Source: Coptis chinensis (Eukaryota > Streptophyta > Magnoliopsida > Ranunculales > Ranunculaceae). From it: a stretch of 64,000 bases of DNA. Within the stretch, counting starts at the first letter, position 1. Every line of letters starts with the position of its first letter. Location of the stretch: the NCBI GenBank assembly GCA_015680905.1, contig CM027380.1, positions 15,270,001 to 15,334,000 on the forward strand. Reading direction: 5' to 3'. Of the stretch, positions 34,065 through 47,158 are shown piece after piece. Both the position numbers and the translations under genes were made by a program. Below the pieces are notes generated by a model, which worked only from the letters and a program-made list of their open reading frames with translations, was not told where the DNA came from and made no database searches.

Positions 34065-35649
34065 TTTTAAAAGTTCACGCAAGGGACCAATAGACATGAC
34101 TCTTTCTGTTTTAGATGAAATATATGGTTGAAATAAGTGACAACCCCCATACATATGTATGAATGATAGCCTAATACAACAACTAATGGTACAAACTACA
34201 AAGACGATAATTTAATCAAGCACAACAAAAATTTCCAAATTTCCAAATAAAGAACCATACCATTCGAAAAGAGAAAAACCACAAATAGAGTAAACTATCA
34301 AACACTAATCCTAAGTATTGGGTTTAAGGGGGAAACATCCACACTATACCTTTCAAAGTTATAAACATAAACAACATACCTAAGAGTCTAAGACCCGTTG
34401 TCAAAGTTATCTCTCAAGTTATCTGAATTCAGCCTTTGCCCAACGACCATGCTCATATGCACCTATAGAAATAGACACCAATGTTATTCAAACTCGTAAA
34501 ACTAGCTTTCCAACTATGGAATAAAACCTTGGCATGAGCAATCCGCATACAAAATTGTCAACAAATTCCAGATTGAAAATTGATGATATACTTAGTATAT
34601 CAATTAGAATTAAAATTTAGTGGAAGTAATATCTATATTCTTGCAAAGTTTCTCATCACAATGGAAGAGCTATGTATCTTAGATTAGAGCACCTCAGCAA
34701 ATAAGGTGCGGATGAACAACCATTTCAGGTGCATAAATTTTATCAGCAACTAACTCTTTACATTGGGTCCATAGTTGAGCTAAATTATACTATTAAATAT
34801 TTTTTGGCAATGTCTATACTAATCACTCTAAAATGCCTATTTATTTCCTAGATTTGGAATACAATGAGACCCAATAGAGTCTTCTCGAAAAGGTATCAAA
34901 GTAAATGTCTATTTGTGAGTCACCACTTACTCTGTATATGTGAGGTCTATTACTCAGTTGAAGTATATCATTTAAACAAATCAGAAGATAAAGAAAGATA
35001 AAATAACAAAAACATGCCACTGCTCTAAACTATTTTCACGAATCATCTTGAATTAGTGGAGCTAACTTCCATCCATAAGTTTGGTTAAAGAAGTTTAAAA
35101 TTCCTATAATATCAATTAGCAATATCAGATATGTAACTTTTTGATAGCTATCGGAAAAATAAAAAATCAAACTATTGCGTTTTGTAGTCAAAATTTTGTT
35201 ATATGTTGTTTTGTAAGCAATGCAAGAAGCAAGACATTGTGCGAAGTATGAAGCATTCAATGCAGATAGACGATTTGAAAGCAAATGAAAAGCAGTAAAA
35301 AGGAGAAAAATAAAACGAAAAATGAATGAAACATTCCAACAACATTAAAACAACTTGCTCTTGTAAATATTAAGGACATATTCCTTCAATAAAAAATGAT
35401 TTCAATTGTTATTAGTTTACAAAATAAAAAACACAAATAACAACAATCATATTTCACATTTCACATCCAGAAAAAAAAATGAAAAAAATAATAAAAAGCA
35501 AAAAATAATAAGTAATTGGCCAAATTAGATAGAAAACATGAAAAAAAAATCATAATAGAATTTGAAGACAAAAAGTCGGGAAAAAAAGAAGAGAAAACCA
35601 CTTGAATTTAAAAAAATACATGTTGCAAGCAATAAACAAAATCACTTGT
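34065..35649. other. AT-rich spacer without a supported gene
   Basis: Long A-rich low-complexity stretch around 35390-35640. No conserved protein segment was recognised on either strand. Confidence 0.45.
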
Positions 35650-35662
35650 CATAAAGTTTTTT

Positions 35663-36703
35663 TTGTCTAAAGTGTCTTCTTCAGTTGTTCCTAAATCTTT
35701 TTCTCAAGCTGTCAAAATTCCAGAATGGAAAGCTGCTATGGCTGCTGAAATTGCAGCTTTGGAACAAAATAACACATGGACTCTTGTTCAGTCATCCTCT
35801 CATCATAGGCCCATTGGTTGTAAATGGGTTTCCAAGATTAAATATCATTCAGATGGTTCTATTGAACGTTACAAAGATCGTCTTGTTGCAAAGGGTTACA
35901 ATCAGATTGAAGGCAAAACTATCATGACACTTTTGCACCCGTTGCTAAATTAGTCACTGTTCGATTAATTCTCTTCATTACTGCTATCAGACATTAGACT
36001 TTTCATCTGCTGGACATCCACAATGCCTTCCTCCAAGGCAATTTGGATGAAATTGTTTATAGACCTTACCTCCTGGATTCGCCAAACAGGGGGAGCACTG
36101 GATATGTTGTCTCAATAAGTCATTATATGGACTTAACCAAGCTTCTCGGCAATGGTTTGCCAAACTATCTACCACTCTTATCACTACCGGCTTCACTCAG
36201 TCTAAGTTTGATTATTCTCTATTCACTAATATTTGTGGGTTTGATTCTACATTTGTCCTTGTATATGTGGATGACATTTTGATCACAGGCAACAATCCAT
36301 CTCTCATTCAGAACTTGAAGAAATTTTTAGAAGCAAAGTTCTATATCAAGGACTTGGGACGTCTAAAATATTTCTTGGGTATCGAGGTTGCTCGTTCCAA
36401 AGAATGATTATTTCTTACACAGCGCAAATGTCTTTTGGACATTCTACCTGATTGTGGTACCACTGGTGGTCATATTTCTGAGTTCCCTATGGAACAAAAC
36501 ATCAACATCCATACCGATGATGGTACATTACTTCAGGATCCTACTGTCTATCGTTAGTTGATTGGGCATCTCTTATATCTCACACTTACACGTCCAGATA
36601 TCACTTATTCTGTAAATTATCTCATCCATTTCATGAAGTCCCCACGGACTCCACATCTAGATGCTGCTTATCGTATACTCCGCTATCTTAAAGGTTCCAT
36701 CAA
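35663..36703 (+). pseudogene. Ty1/Copia reverse transcriptase fragment (RVT_2), decayed and truncated
   Basis: The protein side shows the Copia RT entry: [18 protein letters not shown], then [20 protein letters not shown] and AKGYNQ (35720-35915). Further on, in shifting frames, come LHLLDIHNAFLQG, SLYGL, the catalytic YVDDILITGN (about 36260-36295), LGRLKYFLGIE and TRPDITYSVN. Breaks include a stop after HPLLN near 35950 and later in-frame TGA and TAG codons near 36405 and 36555. There is no LTR, gag, protease or integrase on the left, so the 5' part is gone. On the right, the sequence stops at YLKGS where the Athila-like LTR (36704) was inserted. Confidence 0.85.
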
Positions 36704-37811
36704 TGATAATTGTAAAAACTCAACTAGATTACTCTAACTTCATTCTTACGGTATCAATTATTTTATTTCCTACTCTCACATATATATATTCATGCAATAT
36801 ATAGAGTACGGAATCGTTCCACTCTTAACTCTCAAGACTTAAACAAATTCAATTGAACAAACACAAAGAATAATGGTGAGAGTAATGTGTGATGTGAAAT
36901 TTCTATACTATCATTCCCAACACAAGAACAATAATAACAAGTCATAATTTAATAACTAATTTAAACTTTATAAATCTAATTTAAACAATAGTCTAAGAAT
37001 CAAAATGAAGACAACCTAATTTATGAATTTAAAACAACTAAAACTAAATAAAAATTTAATCAATAACTAAATTGAAATGAAAACTAATAGTTTATTATAA
37101 AACTAATAGTGATTCTAAATAATAATCTACTTTGTTCTAACACTAATTAATTGAAGGTAAAAACTAGATCTAAAACAAGTTATTCTAACTAATTAATCGA
37201 GTCTAACCTAATTTTCTAATCTAGATCTAGGTATTCTTAAGAGCTAAGTCTTCTCGATACAAATGGAGGAGACCAGATCCACTTTTTCGTGCATGGGCTG
37301 AGGAGCCATGTTTTGGGCGGAAAATCGAGCCCAAAACCCAATTTCTTCAGTCCACAGGACCTTTTTCAGCTAGATCTGACTTTAGCAGGCTTTTCGTCCA
37401 CTTTTCTCCTCTGATTGGATCAAATTGGACCATTGGAAAGCTCTTTCCGAGCCGGTCGTTTTAACATAAGGTAGGCCCAATTCTAAGGCCTGAGTCGAAA
37501 GATACGGTTTTGGAAATTCTGCTGACTTTTGTGTGTTGTTTCTGCCTGCATTGACTCTGACTTCTCAGCTTCTAACCGGACTTTACAAAGGCTTTTTCTC
37601 CTTGAATCTTGACCTTTATTCACAAAACATCTTAGCAACCAACCCTTGCTCCTTTATATAGCCAAAGTGGCACATTTCTGCATAAAATAGAATTCAATGC
37701 CTGAAATACATAAAAGCACGTAATCAGCATTAACTTTTATTTATTACTCGCATAATTGGCCTAAAAGTATTATTGTTAAGGGGTTAAAGCTACAGTTTTG
37801 GGCTCTTATCA
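36704..37811 (-). repeat. 3' LTR of the truncated Athila-like element
   Basis: Starts TGATAATTGTAAAAA and ends GGGCTCTTATCA. It is similar throughout to the LTRs at 7244 and 28994 but with many substitutions and small indels, so it is an older or different subfamily copy. The purine tract (GTAGTTTGATAAGAG on the minus strand) adjoins. Confidence 0.85.
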
Positions 37812-40800
37812 AACTACCCCCAAATAGTATTTTGCTTGTCCTCAAGCAAATATGAGAAATTAGCGTAAGTGACCAAAAATGGAGTTCTAACTAATCTCGT
37901 TTTGCCGAGTGCGATTGCATTGACTATATGCAATAAGGCCTTAAACCACTAGGAATTCCCTAGTGGACGAGTTATAACCTCGTGAGAGTTTTCCACTGAA
38001 GTTACTCACAAACTTCATCTATACTACAACGACTAAGAAATAAAACTATTGTTTTTTTATTTATGCTCCCAATTATCTATATATCTCACTAGCAATGGAT
38101 ACAGAATAATCAAGTTGAAACCTAAGCTAATATATGCATAATAATCAATCATCTATGAATAAACATATATACAATGAGTAATACTATGAAAAGCACTAGC
38201 AGGTCCGTTTCTAAAAACTCGGAATAGCGTCCTTAAGTAGGTCCTCACATAAATGTCAAGACAAAAACCACTATGATTTTTCTGCTCAAGTTTCATTACT
38301 CCAGTGTGCAGTGAGCACACTTTACCTTACAATCTCAATGCACACAAGGAAGCCAGAGTCGATCAAACATATCTACCACTTACTATCACACTAACCTATT
38401 CCTAATTGAGCTAGAGGTCTTTAGTAGGTGTTGCGGGGATTAGGAGATGATTTAAGAAGGAAGGAAATAGATATTCTAAAAGGACAAGTCTGAGATAATA
38501 GAGTCTTCATATTATGTAACTAGAGAAAACTTGTTCTTTACTTTTGCTTCTACGCTTTGTTTCCATCCTTAGCCATATTTTCCTTTTTCTTTGGCTTTTG
38601 ACTCCTTTGATTCTATTTTTGGAGTTCTAACTCTTTATTTTCTTTTATTTTTTTTTATTTGGATGGAAACTTTCTTTTCTTATTTGAAGCGACTAACAAA
38701 TTCTTGATTTCAAAGGTCATTCTCTTTTCTATTCTTCATCTCTATTCTCAGACTCATTCAAAGAATGGGTAGGTTGATTTTTTTTTTTATTTTGTTTTGT
38801 TTTGTAACAGGGTAAAGGATTTGCGGTTTATGAAAGGCTAAAGAAAGGCTCAGAGGGGCGACTAGCGGAAAATAATTTATAGGTTTGAATTTCTGGCTAT
38901 ATCGATCCAAATAGGGCCTAAATTCTTGCTTAAGATATGGTATAGTGATCAAGCAAGTGGACGTGTAATTTCTCTATCCAGATTTTACTTCTCCCTTGTG
39001 TCATTTCTCAAATGTTTCACTCATATAAGGCTTTAAGCTATATTCTCACAGGATTTGTAGAATAAGTACTTTAGCCTAGGTTTCAGAAACTTACTGCTAA
39101 ACAATCAAAGATACTCATGTAATATATTTATAGATAAATGCAAAGATTATTACCTACGTATTAACCTAAGTTTCTACAAATTATTCTAAAGCAAAAGCTA
39201 CGTGAGACTTCTAGATTATTCAGAGCATAGAGAAAGAAAACAATACCTATATTCCTAAGTGTATAACATAACTTTTATTTATTTATTTATTTGAAATTTT
39301 TGAATTTTTAACTAGACAACAAGTGCATATTATACATATCTATATCCTAACAGATGTCTTAATTACACGTGTTTCTATGCCCCCCCCCCCAAACAAGAAG
39401 CATGCTTTGTCCTCAAAGTATTTAAATAAATAGGGTAGAGAAATACCATTGAAACGCATGAAATTATAGAACATCTACAAAACAAGGTTATAACATACTA
39501 ATATAGCAAATAAAACTGACGCAACTCGATATGAGTTCCATCCGTTATGGGGTTAACAAGAATCAAATTGCTTGGGACATAAGCAGACACTAACTGAAAT
39601 AAAAACTAACCTTAACTCCAGCGTTTAAACGTTGTCAACCCCTTCTATAAAGAAATGAGGTTCCTTCGCATCCTAACTGCAAGATCCTTTCGCGGAACCA
39701 ATGTCCATAAGTCTCGCTTCCCAACAATTGTTGAAAGACTGCTCCGGTATCACTATAGGAGAAGTCATCACAAAACTACTCTCTAGAACAGCTGCAACGA
39801 TCCTAGAACAACCCACAAAAATTTGGAATTTTTCGTGCCCACAGAGGGTCAGGGCGCAGGGTGCCCTCAACCTATGCCTGGGTAGGGTGCGGGGTGCGCC
39901 TGGGTGAATTTCTAGTTCCAGGCACTTGGGTGCAGGGCGCGCTCCCTTTTTGCTTGGGATGGGTGCGGGTCGCGCTCAGGTTAAATTTTGACAGACAGCC
40001 GGTGCGCTCCGAGGTGCTGAAATGCGGAAGTGAGAAGGAAAAAGAAAGAAAATTTAGGAGTGAAAGGTGAGAGATGAATGTGAGAGATGTTAGTTTTGTT
40101 TGGAGAATGAATGAAGTTTATATAGGTTTGAGTTTTCAAAACGAATTAGGAAGTTTCCAAAACTTTTTAAGGCAATTGCCGAAAACAGAAATTTCCAAAA
40201 TCGGAAACGGAAACTACCCATATTCTTGATTCTAATACAAACCTAATATCCGTTAGACTGAATTTAGAATAGTAACTTCTAAACTCTTATAAATTTCATC
40301 CTACCACCACATCTAATCCTAGGCATGCCCATATTGGCAATATTCTCAACCATCACTCCAAAACAACTTCTAAAATGGAGGATCATATAACAAATCATGT
40401 TAGAGTAAATAATACCACCCCCAAACAATTCGGGAAGGTGGGATTAACAATAAAAACAATGCACAATTTGAAAAGAACCATATTATATTAAAATTGAAAT
40501 TCAAACAACATTTAACAACCAAATTCAAATTTAACTACGGAATTCAAAATTAACATCCGAACTAATAAAAACAATAATGCAATACATGCATAATTCACAC
40601 CATAGAGAAACATTACTAAAAAACTGAGAAAATATGCAAGAGTGGAAGACGTGAATTATGTTAACCATGGACTTAGGATCTGGTACTTATAGTCACACAC
40701 TCCCTAGGGAGGGCCCGGTTACCTGAATGGTGTATTTATCAATATATGGAAGTGAAATGAAGTACACCGAAGAATAAAATGAGTCTTTTATAGTCAGATA

Positions 40801-41023
40801 CTCAAGACTTTATCTAACATATATGTATATAATGAACATGTAGTTTACCATATATCAATAACCGAAATAGTTGTGGATCGTTCCATAAATAATTACCGTG
40901 GAATGCACCTCCAAACAGAAACAAGCACCAAAATTTTAATTTAATTCGACGACGCAACTTAGTGAAATGAAAGCGAAGTCTGATAGATCTAGAACGTAAC
41001 CGAGCATGCACCTTCTTTTTCCT
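37812..41023 (-). other. Conserved non-coding 3' region of the truncated Athila-like element
   Basis: Holds the polypurine module (37812-37850), the hairpin (37946-37966), the conserved 'attgagctagaggtct' island (about 38405), a second polypurine module (39381-39418) and GC-rich gcgcagg repeats (39845-40000). No coding frame is supported. The stretch 39540-40420 has no counterpart in the first element. Confidence 0.65.
37946..37966. other. Conserved hairpin, second copy
   Basis: Identical 21 bases to 8443-8463, although the surrounding sequence differs at many positions. Confidence 0.85.
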
Positions 41024-41511
41024 CTACGAAGAGATGGCCAAGTGAATGAGTGTGAAAAAAATGGATGGTTGTAGAAGATACTTGGAATGTGGATAAGTGT
41101 TAGAAGAAAAGGGTGGGAAGAATGATTGGATTCTGTGAGGAATTAGCTCAGGTAGTTGGTGGTAGGGTGGTGCTCTAGGCAGTGCTTGAGAGGGTGGATC
41201 ATCACAGGCTCTTAGAAACTCGTCGAATTCCTCATCTAGGTTGTTCACATCCATATAATTATGGTATTCATCTCCATCTTTGAGTAATTCATCTATCTCG
41301 TCGATTGTGAGGTTTACTCCATCTCTTGTAGTGTCGGAAGGCAGGGTGAAAAATTCTTTCTCTAGTTCAGTTTTGTTCAAGGAGTCAAAATTATGATCTT
41401 TGTCTTCTTCCATAAGAGGGGTATCTACTAGTGTGGGGACGAGATCGTCGGAAGCACTAATGTGATATACAAAACTCTCAATATACTTAACTTCACCTTC
41501 TACAGGAAAAC
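41024..41511 (-). pseudogene. Post-protease open frame of the truncated Athila-like element, acidic
   Basis: An open frame of about 160 codons runs into the adjoining LTR. Its start (PVEGEVKYIESFVYHIS) matches the first element at 25490-25540. TPLMEEDKDHNF is also matched just left of the hAT insertion there. The middle is strongly acidic (DEIDELLKDGDEY, EEFDEFLRACDD) and the tail is proline-rich. By position it would be the linker between protease and RT, as an acidic stretch also precedes the RT of the 18-kb copy (57200-57300). No enzyme motif is visible. The true start is lost at the junction. Confidence 0.45.
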
Positions 41512-43206
41512 TGATAAGCACCAAAAACTGTAATATTAAACCCCGAGAGACATAGCATTTTGGTCGATTATGTGTTTAATAATCATGTAATAATTATATT
41601 TTCGTACTTTTGCAGGTTTCCGCATTTAAAAGGAATATAATGATAAAACATGCATCGAAGTACGGGAATACTGGAATATTTGAAGTTTCCCACTCAACCC
41701 AGTGAAGCCCAACAGAGCCTGACTAGAGCCAAAGTTTCCAAAAGAACAAAACCAGTGCAGAACGGGTCCACATATAAAGAAGCAGCAAACTTCCGAAGCT
41801 CAAATCTGATAAATCGGGGTGCCGACGTTGGCTAGTGAACTGCCAGAGCGACCAGGGCGACAAACTCTACGCAAAGACAGAAAGTTGTAAAAACGCCAAA
41901 ATCGGCGCCACTACTAGACATACTAAGTGGACCCACTCTGCACGGGCCCAAAAGGCATGACGAGTCAGCATAGGCAAGTGGCAAGTGATGGTTTTAATTT
42001 GGTGCCACCTGCAATATAGAAGACACGTACCAATTCAAACCAGGTGGTTTGAATTGAAATTAGCTAAAGGACGAAACCTTAATAAGGTAAAAGACAAAAT
42101 TTAAAACAGATAAAAACAAAACTTTGATTCTCAAAGTTTTGAATGTTTCAATTAGCTAACAAACAAAAGCCAATTAAATCCTTCATGAGACATCAGCCTA
42201 TATATATGAGGGGGTCACCTTTGATATTCTTCCTTCAGCATTTTCATGCTCTAGCATCCGCTTAGCAGTTAGTTAGTTTTATTTTAGCACTTACATTCCG
42301 TCATTTTCATTTCAACAGCTTAAATACTGTAAGTCATTTTACCCTTAATAACAGTCATTTCTTTTCTAGTTTAATTCATGTCCTGTATTTATTTACTTAA
42401 TGTATACAACAAGTTTTATTATTCCTTCAATGACCATGAGCTAATCCCCCCCTCAGGGGGAGGGTTATGCTGCTCGTGTGAGAATCCGGATTGACTCTTT
42501 AATATTCTAGAATTACTACTTAGGAATAAGGCATAGATTAGACATCCGGTCCCAAAATGACTAAGACTGTACAAATTTGGAGTCCGATATCTCGAAGCAG
42601 TCTAAGTAGCAATTTCAAAATGTCTGTGCCGACTCTATGGTGTCAGAAAGCTCTCCAATTTGTTCAGCTGATGTGGAATTGAGCCAGGAGCTGAAATGAT
42701 ATTCCAGAGATGAAATATTAGTTCAACTCCTTATGCTAGTGCGATGCGGCTCAGAGATGTGGGCATGCGCTAGGGATCAATAGTCGACGTCGTCTCCGAA
42801 CATGAGACGAATTAGAGATGTAGTGATGTGGTAATATAAATTGTTGAAAAAACGATTCTTGCATGAGTATGATTAACCCTCTCCCTGTTTCTCTATCTTG
42901 TTTACCTACATATAAATCACCGTAGTAATGTACATTATTTGCATTACCGTTAATTTAATTAAAACCAACTAAAAAACCTAAAATCCTACTCACCAAAAGT
43001 TGTAATTCTAGTTGTGAACCTTTTCCGAGCCCTAAGGTTTGGACGATCCCTTACTCGACCTATCCTACCAAACCTACGTGAGTAAGGTAACTTGACTAAA
43101 ACGTACGACTATACGGACTTTGGACTTCGGACTTCAGACTGTGGACCTCGGACTTAAGAAACTAAGTATAAAAAGCAATAAACGTACAATTAAGAGCGTT
43201 TTATCA
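41512..43206 (+). repeat. 5' LTR of the plus-strand Athila-like element
   Basis: Its TG...CA ends TGATAAGCACC and TTATCA match the end style of the LTRs at 44874 and 61480, but its body is different. A possible TATATATGAGG core promoter is at about 42201. Only one copy is in the window, so the right border rests on the adjacent primer site. Confidence 0.75.
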
Positions 43207-43208
43207 AA

Positions 43209-43220
43209 TGGCGCCGCTGC
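43209..43220 (+). promoter_or_regulatory. Primer-binding site core TGGCGCCGCTGC
   Basis: Lies two bases after the LTR end; same core as on the minus strand at 28980-28991 and 61468-61477. Confidence 0.75.
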
Positions 43221-44460
43221 ACACCGAAGGACTCTAGACTTAACGTAATAACTGGAACACATCACGTAAAACCCCCCTCCCCTACCTCTTCATTTTTTTA
43301 ATTTTCAATTCTTTTGCAATACTAACGTATTACGTATCTGTTTGCCCCAACTTTTTCTACTAACAGATATCTATGAACCAGATCTTGTTTATTTCTATTA
43401 GCACAGTTTAAGTATTCTGTAGGAACTTGAAGTACTGAACTGACAAAAGAGTCTCGGACGAGACTAAATTAGTAACGCGCGAGACTAACCTGGAGTATCA
43501 ACACTCCGGTTTTCAGGTACAGGCCACTTTCCTTTTCAGTACTCTTTTGAACTATTCTGTCCAGTTTATCAAGTAAGTTCACGAGCTCGGGAGTTAGTTC
43601 GATCGTGTACGAGGAATCGCGGGACACCAGGTTTTAAATCCTTAAACTCCTCAAACTTTGTCGAGGATATTATTTGGTTGTTACTATAACCTGTTTTACC
43701 TTGCATGTTTGTGTGTGGCACAAGAACTCTTTGCATATAAATGTGGTTCGCCATTACATCTTCACGTTAACACGGTTAATATGATTCGAATATATTTGGA
43801 TGTATATGTATTTTCAAACCACATGCTTAGAATATTTTTGTATGTGTATGTTACGTCAATTCACGTACGCGGTATTCATTTGTATGAGTTCATTCTCGAC
43901 ATTCTCCTAGCTCACATTTAAGTTGCACGTATCAATAGCTATAGATTATTGTATGCGTAGGACACATTTCTATTCATATAGATTTGTATGTGTAGACTTT
44001 CTGCGTAAACTAGTATATCTTAATTAGTTTCTATTTTGGCATATATTGTTTTTAATTGCATATTTCGTAATCACGTCTCCATAATACATTAATTATGTAA
44101 ACTAAAAAATAAAAAATAAAAAAATGAAAAAATGAAAAATCCTAATAATTAAAATTTCATCTTAATCATCTTAATAACACCCCGCATAATACGCCATCAT
44201 AAATCATCATCCTATTCCATCAGTGCTTAGGAAACTTGAAAAAAAATTGAGGTTGCCTAATTAAGGAACGTGCTAGCACGAACAACCTCCCTAAATTCTC
44301 TCGGGTGACGGCTCTTTGGAATATTCACACGCTATCCTAGCTTACCTTTCGCCGAAGTTAGCAACATTTCGAAGAAGGCGTGCTTCACCTCTTTCCTTAA
44401 TTCTAAAACCTCCAGTCATAATTCATTCCTTATGAGCCTTAAATTAAAATTTATATTTGT
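43221..44460 (+). other. Leader between primer site and gag, no gene
   Basis: AT-rich, with repeated 'gtatatgta/tacgt' segments around 43760-43960. The leader of the 18-kb element (60200-60850, opposite strand) has similar content. No coding frame is supported. Confidence 0.5.
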
Positions 44461-44873
44461 ATGAGACTACGGTCTGGTAAACATAAGGAATTAGAACTTA
44501 CATATCGTCGTCAAAAATATAATAAACAACTGCTTATGCTATCTCCTAGACATAGTTCTTCCTCCGTAAACCAACCTCGTCAAACATCTCTATTGCCATC
44601 ATCTCCCTTAATTATGGCCCAGGAAAATCCCACAGTCGAGAAACCCCTTTCGGATTTCTATACTGCCTTACAGGAAGGACCTGCTTCCTGCATTAAACTA
44701 GATGCGATTGTAGGTGATTTTTCATGATTCCAAATATTTTTCGGTTTGTTACTGTTTACCATGGTCTAGACCATGAAAAACCGTTACAATCACCTTCGTC
44801 GGATGCAACAAGTAGTCCCCACTTTCCGCCATCCGACTGTTACCAACGAACAAGTCTTGCTTAGGTTGTTTCC
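44461..44873 (+). pseudogene. N-terminal half of an Athila-like gag, truncated by a later element
   Basis: ATG 44461 opens with RLRSGK, the basic start typical of Athila-group Gag, and runs 88 codons to a stop after CIKLDAIVGDFS. The next frame continues the family core: YNHLRRMQQVVPTFRHPTV and NEQVLLRLFP, up to the boundary at 44873. Two in-frame stops (near 44725 and 44768) show decay in addition to truncation. The right half of gag and all of pol are absent. Compare 59658-59356 in the 18-kb copy, which lies in the opposite orientation. Confidence 0.75.
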
Positions 44874-46316
44874 TGATATATGCTTGGACACTACTTAGAG
44901 TTTTGAACTCTCTAAATTGGTGAAAAAGCAATCAAGGTTCCTTACTCACGATCTTCGTTTCGTAGAGTTGGAATAAAGATTCGAACTAAACTAAAGCTTA
45001 GAACAACTACAAATTGGAATTTACAATAAGGGAACTAAAGAGTAAGGAGTAATTATTAATGCTAGATTTTTTCCTTCCTACACAAACATTAATAAAAACA
45101 TTAAAATGAAAACATGCACTTAATACCGAAATAGAAATTTGAAAGAGAAGTTGGAGAGTTAATCCTCCTCATGTGAACTACCATTAGTGTTGATTTGAAA
45201 TAGGTTTTGATTCTTCCTAAACTCATAGACAAGTCCCTAACGGAAAAATAGATTTGATCCCTAGCATGCATGGCTCACTAAAGAGCTCATACATGCTAGC
45301 AAGTGAAACCAAACAATGACTTATCTCTAAGCTCATTGATTGATTTCTAACTAAACTCTACACCAACTACCATTTTGGGGTAGGATGTAGAGTTAGTTGT
45401 TCTTCCTAAACCTACCAAACCAACAATTGGTTTACCCTCACATGAGTTAAACTAACTCCCCAAAAGGGAAGTTAGCTCATGATCCTTGGGACAAGGACTT
45501 ATGAACTAATAAAAACTCAAAAAAAAGAGAAAGAGAGAGAGAGAGAGAAGAAGAAAATCCACAACCAAACTCACTTCTATTATTTTTTAGAAGAACAAGT
45601 GTTCCTCCATTAAAACTATTACAAGCTTTTTTTCAATAAAATCAAAAACTTCCTTCTCATTTTCACTAAGGAACTAAAATAATGTCATGTGAGGAAAAAT
45701 AAGTCAAGGGAGTAATTGGAGTGTCCCCACATTTGTCTAATTTCTTCTCCATTTGAGAGAAATCTCATTTCCTCCCCGTGAATTATCAAACCACATTGAT
45801 TCATTTTTATCTACCACATTAAAACAAAGTGACACCTTGCCTTTTTTTTTTTTCACTATTAGCACCTAATCTAATTTATTACATGCAAGGTGTCAACTTT
45901 GCACCAATAATTTGTTATCTTTGTCTTGACATGCTCCATGATTGATGACTCATCCAATCTTGTGGCCCCAAGATAGTGGGTCCATGTGATCCGGTATTTT
46001 AGGCGCTTTTACAACTTCCCTTTATACGCGTAGAGTTCATCGCATACGATTGTTCCGAGAGCAGCTCTCTTGTCGATTCGAGTCCTGGTTCGAGCGGTAG
46101 GAGCTTTGGAAGTTTGATGCTTCTACGTGGATTTGGAAGAATTTATATATAATGCCGTTCCTCGTGCTTTTATGCAGAGGTTTAACCAATATTTCCATGT
46201 TTATTGCAAATACGCAAAAGTGTGAAAACATATTTATTTCATGATTATTAAACACATAATGAACCAAATTTATAGGTCTCAATGGGGTTTCATAATACAC
46301 TTTTGGGTGCTTATCA
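44874..46316 (-). repeat. 3' LTR (left) of the 18-kb element
   Basis: Ends TGATATATGCT and GGTGCTTATCA. Differences from the right LTR cluster in 45970-46180, with several small indels. A GA microsatellite is at 45529-45549. Confidence 0.9.
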
Positions 46317-47115
46317 CACTACCCCAAAAAGCACTTTGCTTGTCCTCAAGCAAAGAAGAGACACTAAAATAGATAAGTGGCCAAAAATGTGTAGTCCTAA
46401 ACTAATTCTCGTTCAAGCAGAGTGCGATTGCATTGACCATATGCAACAAGGCCTTAAACCACTAGGAATTCCCTAGTGGACGAAGTTATAGCCTCGCGGA
46501 GAGTTTTCCGAAAAGATACTCACAAACTTTATTTATACTACAACGACTTCGATGTGTAAACTTGTCTCCTAAATTAATCTCGGATATCTATACATCTCCT
46601 TAGAAGGGGAACGAGGATTTATTTCTTTGAAACTCAAGTTAATATGTATTCAATAATTAAAACATCTACATATGATTATTCATGCGGTGAACTTTTCATT
46701 GAAATATACTAGCGGGGTTGTTTCGGATCCTTGGAGAGCATACCTAAATGGGTTCTCACGGTATGTGTTGAAACACATATTCACTCAAAATTTTCCCACT
46801 CAGGTTTTGTTAACTCCGGTGTGCGGTGGGGCACACGTTTCCTTACATCTCAATGACGGTCGAGGAGGAGCCGATGTCGATCAATCACGCGTCTACTACT
46901 TATTATCACACCACCCTTTCGTAATTGAGCTAGAGGTCTTTATTAGGTATTGTGGGGCTTAGGTGATAGTGTACAAGAAAATGGAAATGGATAATTAAAA
47001 TTTACGAAAGTATGAGAGAATAGGGTCTTCATATATTTACACTAGAGAAATCCTTTTTTCCTTTCCTTCTTCTAACCGAAGTTTTTCCAACCTTGTTCTT
47101 AAGCCTCCGGATACT

Positions 47116-47158
<43 letters not shown>

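Larger units (their letters stand above)
36704..41511 (-). mobile_element. Truncated Athila-like element (3' LTR and 3' internal part only)
   Basis: The LTR at 36704-37811 and the following internal region are collinear with 7244-11160 of the first Athila-like element, but clearly more diverged. It was inserted into the Copia RT. On the right it ends abruptly inside the segment after the protease, where the plus-strand LTR at 41512 begins. The 5' LTR and gag are missing from the window. At about 41455 it is contiguous where the first element carries the hAT insertion. Confidence 0.8.
41512..44873 (+). mobile_element. 5' part of a plus-strand Athila-like element (LTR, primer site, leader, gag start)
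   Basis: The LTR runs 41512-43206 (1.7 kb, TGATAAGCACC...TTTTATCA), with a primer site TGGCGCCGCTGC at 43209, a 1.2-kb leader and a gag beginning at 44461. It was inserted into the truncated minus-strand copy. It stops at 44873, where the LTR of the 18-kb element starts. Its continuation is not found beyond 62906, so the 3' part was lost. Confidence 0.8.

Noticed and set aside
34383..34460. Exon-like block with AG and GT borders on the minus strand
   Set aside because: Short, two frames compete, and there are no neighbouring exons that extend it.
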